Positions 5,334-6,527 of a DNA stretch of 6,527 nt are shown here, in pieces. The notes under the pieces were generated by a model, which saw only the letters and a program-made list of their open reading frames with translations, did not search any database and was not told the origin of the DNA. Position 1 is the stretch's first letter. Each line of letters begins with the position of its first letter. The position numbers were made by a program, and so were the translations under genes. This stretch comes from an uncultured Oscillospiraceae bacterium (GTDB lineage Bacteria; Bacillota; Clostridia; Oscillospirales; Oscillospiraceae), in the NCBI GenBank assembly GCA_900754515.1, contig CAAEDD010000116.1, positions 1 through 6,527 of the forward strand, written 5' to 3'.

Positions 5334-6479
5334 TTGGAGCTGAACAAAAAGAACCTGCGCGCCATCATGCTTCTTATCACCTTTGCTCTGGTGCTGTTCT
5401 GGGCCTTCAACAATCTGGAACAGGTGGCATCCCTTATCTCCTCGCTTCTGAGCTTGCTCACGCCCTTTCTTCTGGGCTTTTGTATAGCCTTTGTGCTCAA
5501 CATTATACTCCGGCCTCTGGAGATGCTGTGGGACCATTGTCTGCGCAAAGTCAAGCGACCCTGGAAAAAGCGGCTGCGGCGCCCTGTATGCCTTGCCCTG
5601 AGCACTGCCATTTTTCTGGGCCTGGTGTCCACGGTGTTTCTGGTGCTGGTGCCCCAGGTGCGCAGCACAGTAGCCAGCATATCCTCCATGATCCCTCAGT
5701 CAGTGGACAAAGCGGAGCAGTGGTGGCATGAGCTGTCTGTCTTTCTCAATCGCTTCGGTGCCTATCTGCCGGAGCTGGAAGTAAACAGTGACGAGATAAT
5801 AAAGACCGTCACCGACTTCTTCACCGATCAGGGCAGCGCCATGGTTAACAAGACCCTGGATATCACCTTCTCCATATTCAAACTGGTGTTTAACATTATT
5901 CTGGCCTTCATCATCTCCTTGTATGTACTTGGGCGCAAGGAGGACCACGGCCGCAGCTTCCGCCGGGCACTCCGGGCCATTCTGAAGCCGGAGCGGGCCG
6001 ACCGAGCTTTGGAGATAATATCACTGGTGAACCGCAGCTTCACCAACTATGTCACCGGCCAGGTCACTGAGGCTCTCATTCTGGGCCTGCTGTGCATGAC
6101 CGGCATGTTCATCTTCGGTTTTCCCTATGCGCCGGTGATATCCGTGGTAGTCAGCTTCACCGCCCTTATCCCCATCTTCGGAGCTTGGGCCGGAGCGGCG
6201 ATAGGCGCCTTCCTCATTGTCTTTGTTGACCCTATGAAGGCCCTGTGGTTCCTCATCTTCCTTATCGTGCTCCAGCAGATCGAAGGCAATCTCATTTATC
6301 CCAAGGTAGTTGGCAAGTCCGTGGGCCTGCCGGGCATCTGGGTGCTGGCAGCCGTTACTCTGGGAGGCGGCGCCTTCGGCATCCTGGGCATGCTTTTGGG
6401 GGTGCCTATCTGCGCCGTCATCTACACCCTGGGCAACGAGTATATCAATAGCCGAACAAAGCACATTAAGCATGTATAA
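5334..6479 (+). CDS. AI-2E family transporter (PF01594-type polytopic membrane protein)
   Basis: Polytopic inner membrane protein of the AI-2E/PerM/YtvI-like family. Characterised members export signal molecules or act as ion antiporters, so the substrate here cannot be assigned. The 381 residues match the family length. Hydrophobic segments are at about 10-28, 33-58, 85-107 and 177-199, then a dense C-terminal block from 244 to 366, with the family's extracytoplasmic amphipathic region (about 108-170) between. Signatures are GFPYAPVISVVVSFTALIP (262-280) and IFGAWAGAAIG (281-291), followed by QQIEGNLIYPKVVGKSVGLP (314-333) and GGGAFGILGMLLGVP (344-358). The start is a TTG at 5334: AGGAG (5319-5323) lies 10 nt upstream, an in-frame stop at 5313-5315 rules out a longer form, and the first ATG would remove ten residues at the edge of the first membrane segment. 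It has its own promoter and ends just before a strong terminator, so it is probably monocistronic. Confidence 0.93.
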   Translation: MELNKKNLRAIMLLITFALVLFWAFNNLEQVASLISSLLSLLTPFLLGFCIAFVLNIILRPLEMLWDHCLRKVKRPWKKRLRRPVCLALSTAIFLGLVSTVFLVLVPQVRSTVASISSMIPQSVDKAEQWWHELSVFLNRFGAYLPELEVNSDEIIKTVTDFFTDQGSAMVNKTLDITFSIFKLVFNIILAFIISLYVLGRKEDHGRSFRRALRAILKPERADRALEIISLVNRSFTNYVTGQVTEALILGLLCMTGMFIFGFPYAPVISVVVSFTALIPIFGAWAGAAIGAFLIVFVDPMKALWFLIFLIVLQQIEGNLIYPKVVGKSVGLPGIWVLAAVTLGGGAFGILGMLLGVPICAVIYTLGNEYINSRTKHIKHV

Positions 6480-6500
6480 GGTTTAAAAGCAATAATTTAA

Positions 6501-6526
6501 GGGGCTCCCGCGAATGCGGGAGCCCC
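6501..6526 (+). terminator. Intrinsic terminator after the AI-2E family gene
   Basis: A perfect 11-bp stem, GGGGCTCCCGC (6501-6511) and GCGGGAGCCCC (6516-6526), around loop GAAT, 21 nt after the stop codon. The U-tract expected on the plus strand would lie beyond the window edge. On the minus strand the stem is followed by TTAAATTATT, so it may also stop convergent transcription. Confidence 0.8.
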
Positions 6527-6527
6527 C

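Overview
The window looks like a piece of a Bacillota chromosome, most likely a Clostridia gut-type anaerobe. This is inferred from an Rnf complex operon whose RnfC starts directly into a clostridial-like N-terminus, a stand-alone BioY, GGAGG-type ribosome binding sites, moderately high GC with frequent ATA codons, and lipoproteins with clostridial signal peptides. No genus can be fixed from the sequence alone.

Left part (1-4274, minus strand): one probable operon read right to left. It encodes a two-repeat lipoprotein of unrecognised family, an ApbE/Ftp-type flavin transferase lipoprotein, RnfC, and RnfD, which runs off the left edge. Spacings are 64, 20 and 1 nt and I see no terminator between the genes. 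Rnf is a membrane complex that couples ferredoxin:NAD+ oxidoreduction to ion pumping. RnfD carries covalent FMN, and ApbE is the enzyme that attaches such FMN outside the membrane. The lipoprotein has the layout of an extracytoplasmic partner, but its role is unknown. The remaining rnf genes (usually G, E, A, B) would lie beyond position 1.

Centre (4275-4672): a 398-bp divergent intergenic region. It holds a good minus-strand promoter for the lipoprotein-apbE-rnf operon, a possible Rex (NADH-sensing repressor) half-palindrome just downstream of that promoter, a roughly 160-nt leader with three abutting hairpins, and a near-consensus plus-strand promoter for bioY.

Right part (4673-6527, plus strand): bioY, the substrate-binding subunit of a biotin ECF transporter, followed by an AI-2E family (PF01594-like) membrane protein with its own extended -10 promoter, a TTG start and a strong GC-rich terminator hairpin at the right edge. 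These two genes appear unrelated to the Rnf operon.

The window contains no mobile element, CRISPR array, tRNA or rRNA that I can see. The most notable items are the duplicated lipoprotein heading the Rnf operon and the regulatory features of its leader. I found no clear new multi-gene system.
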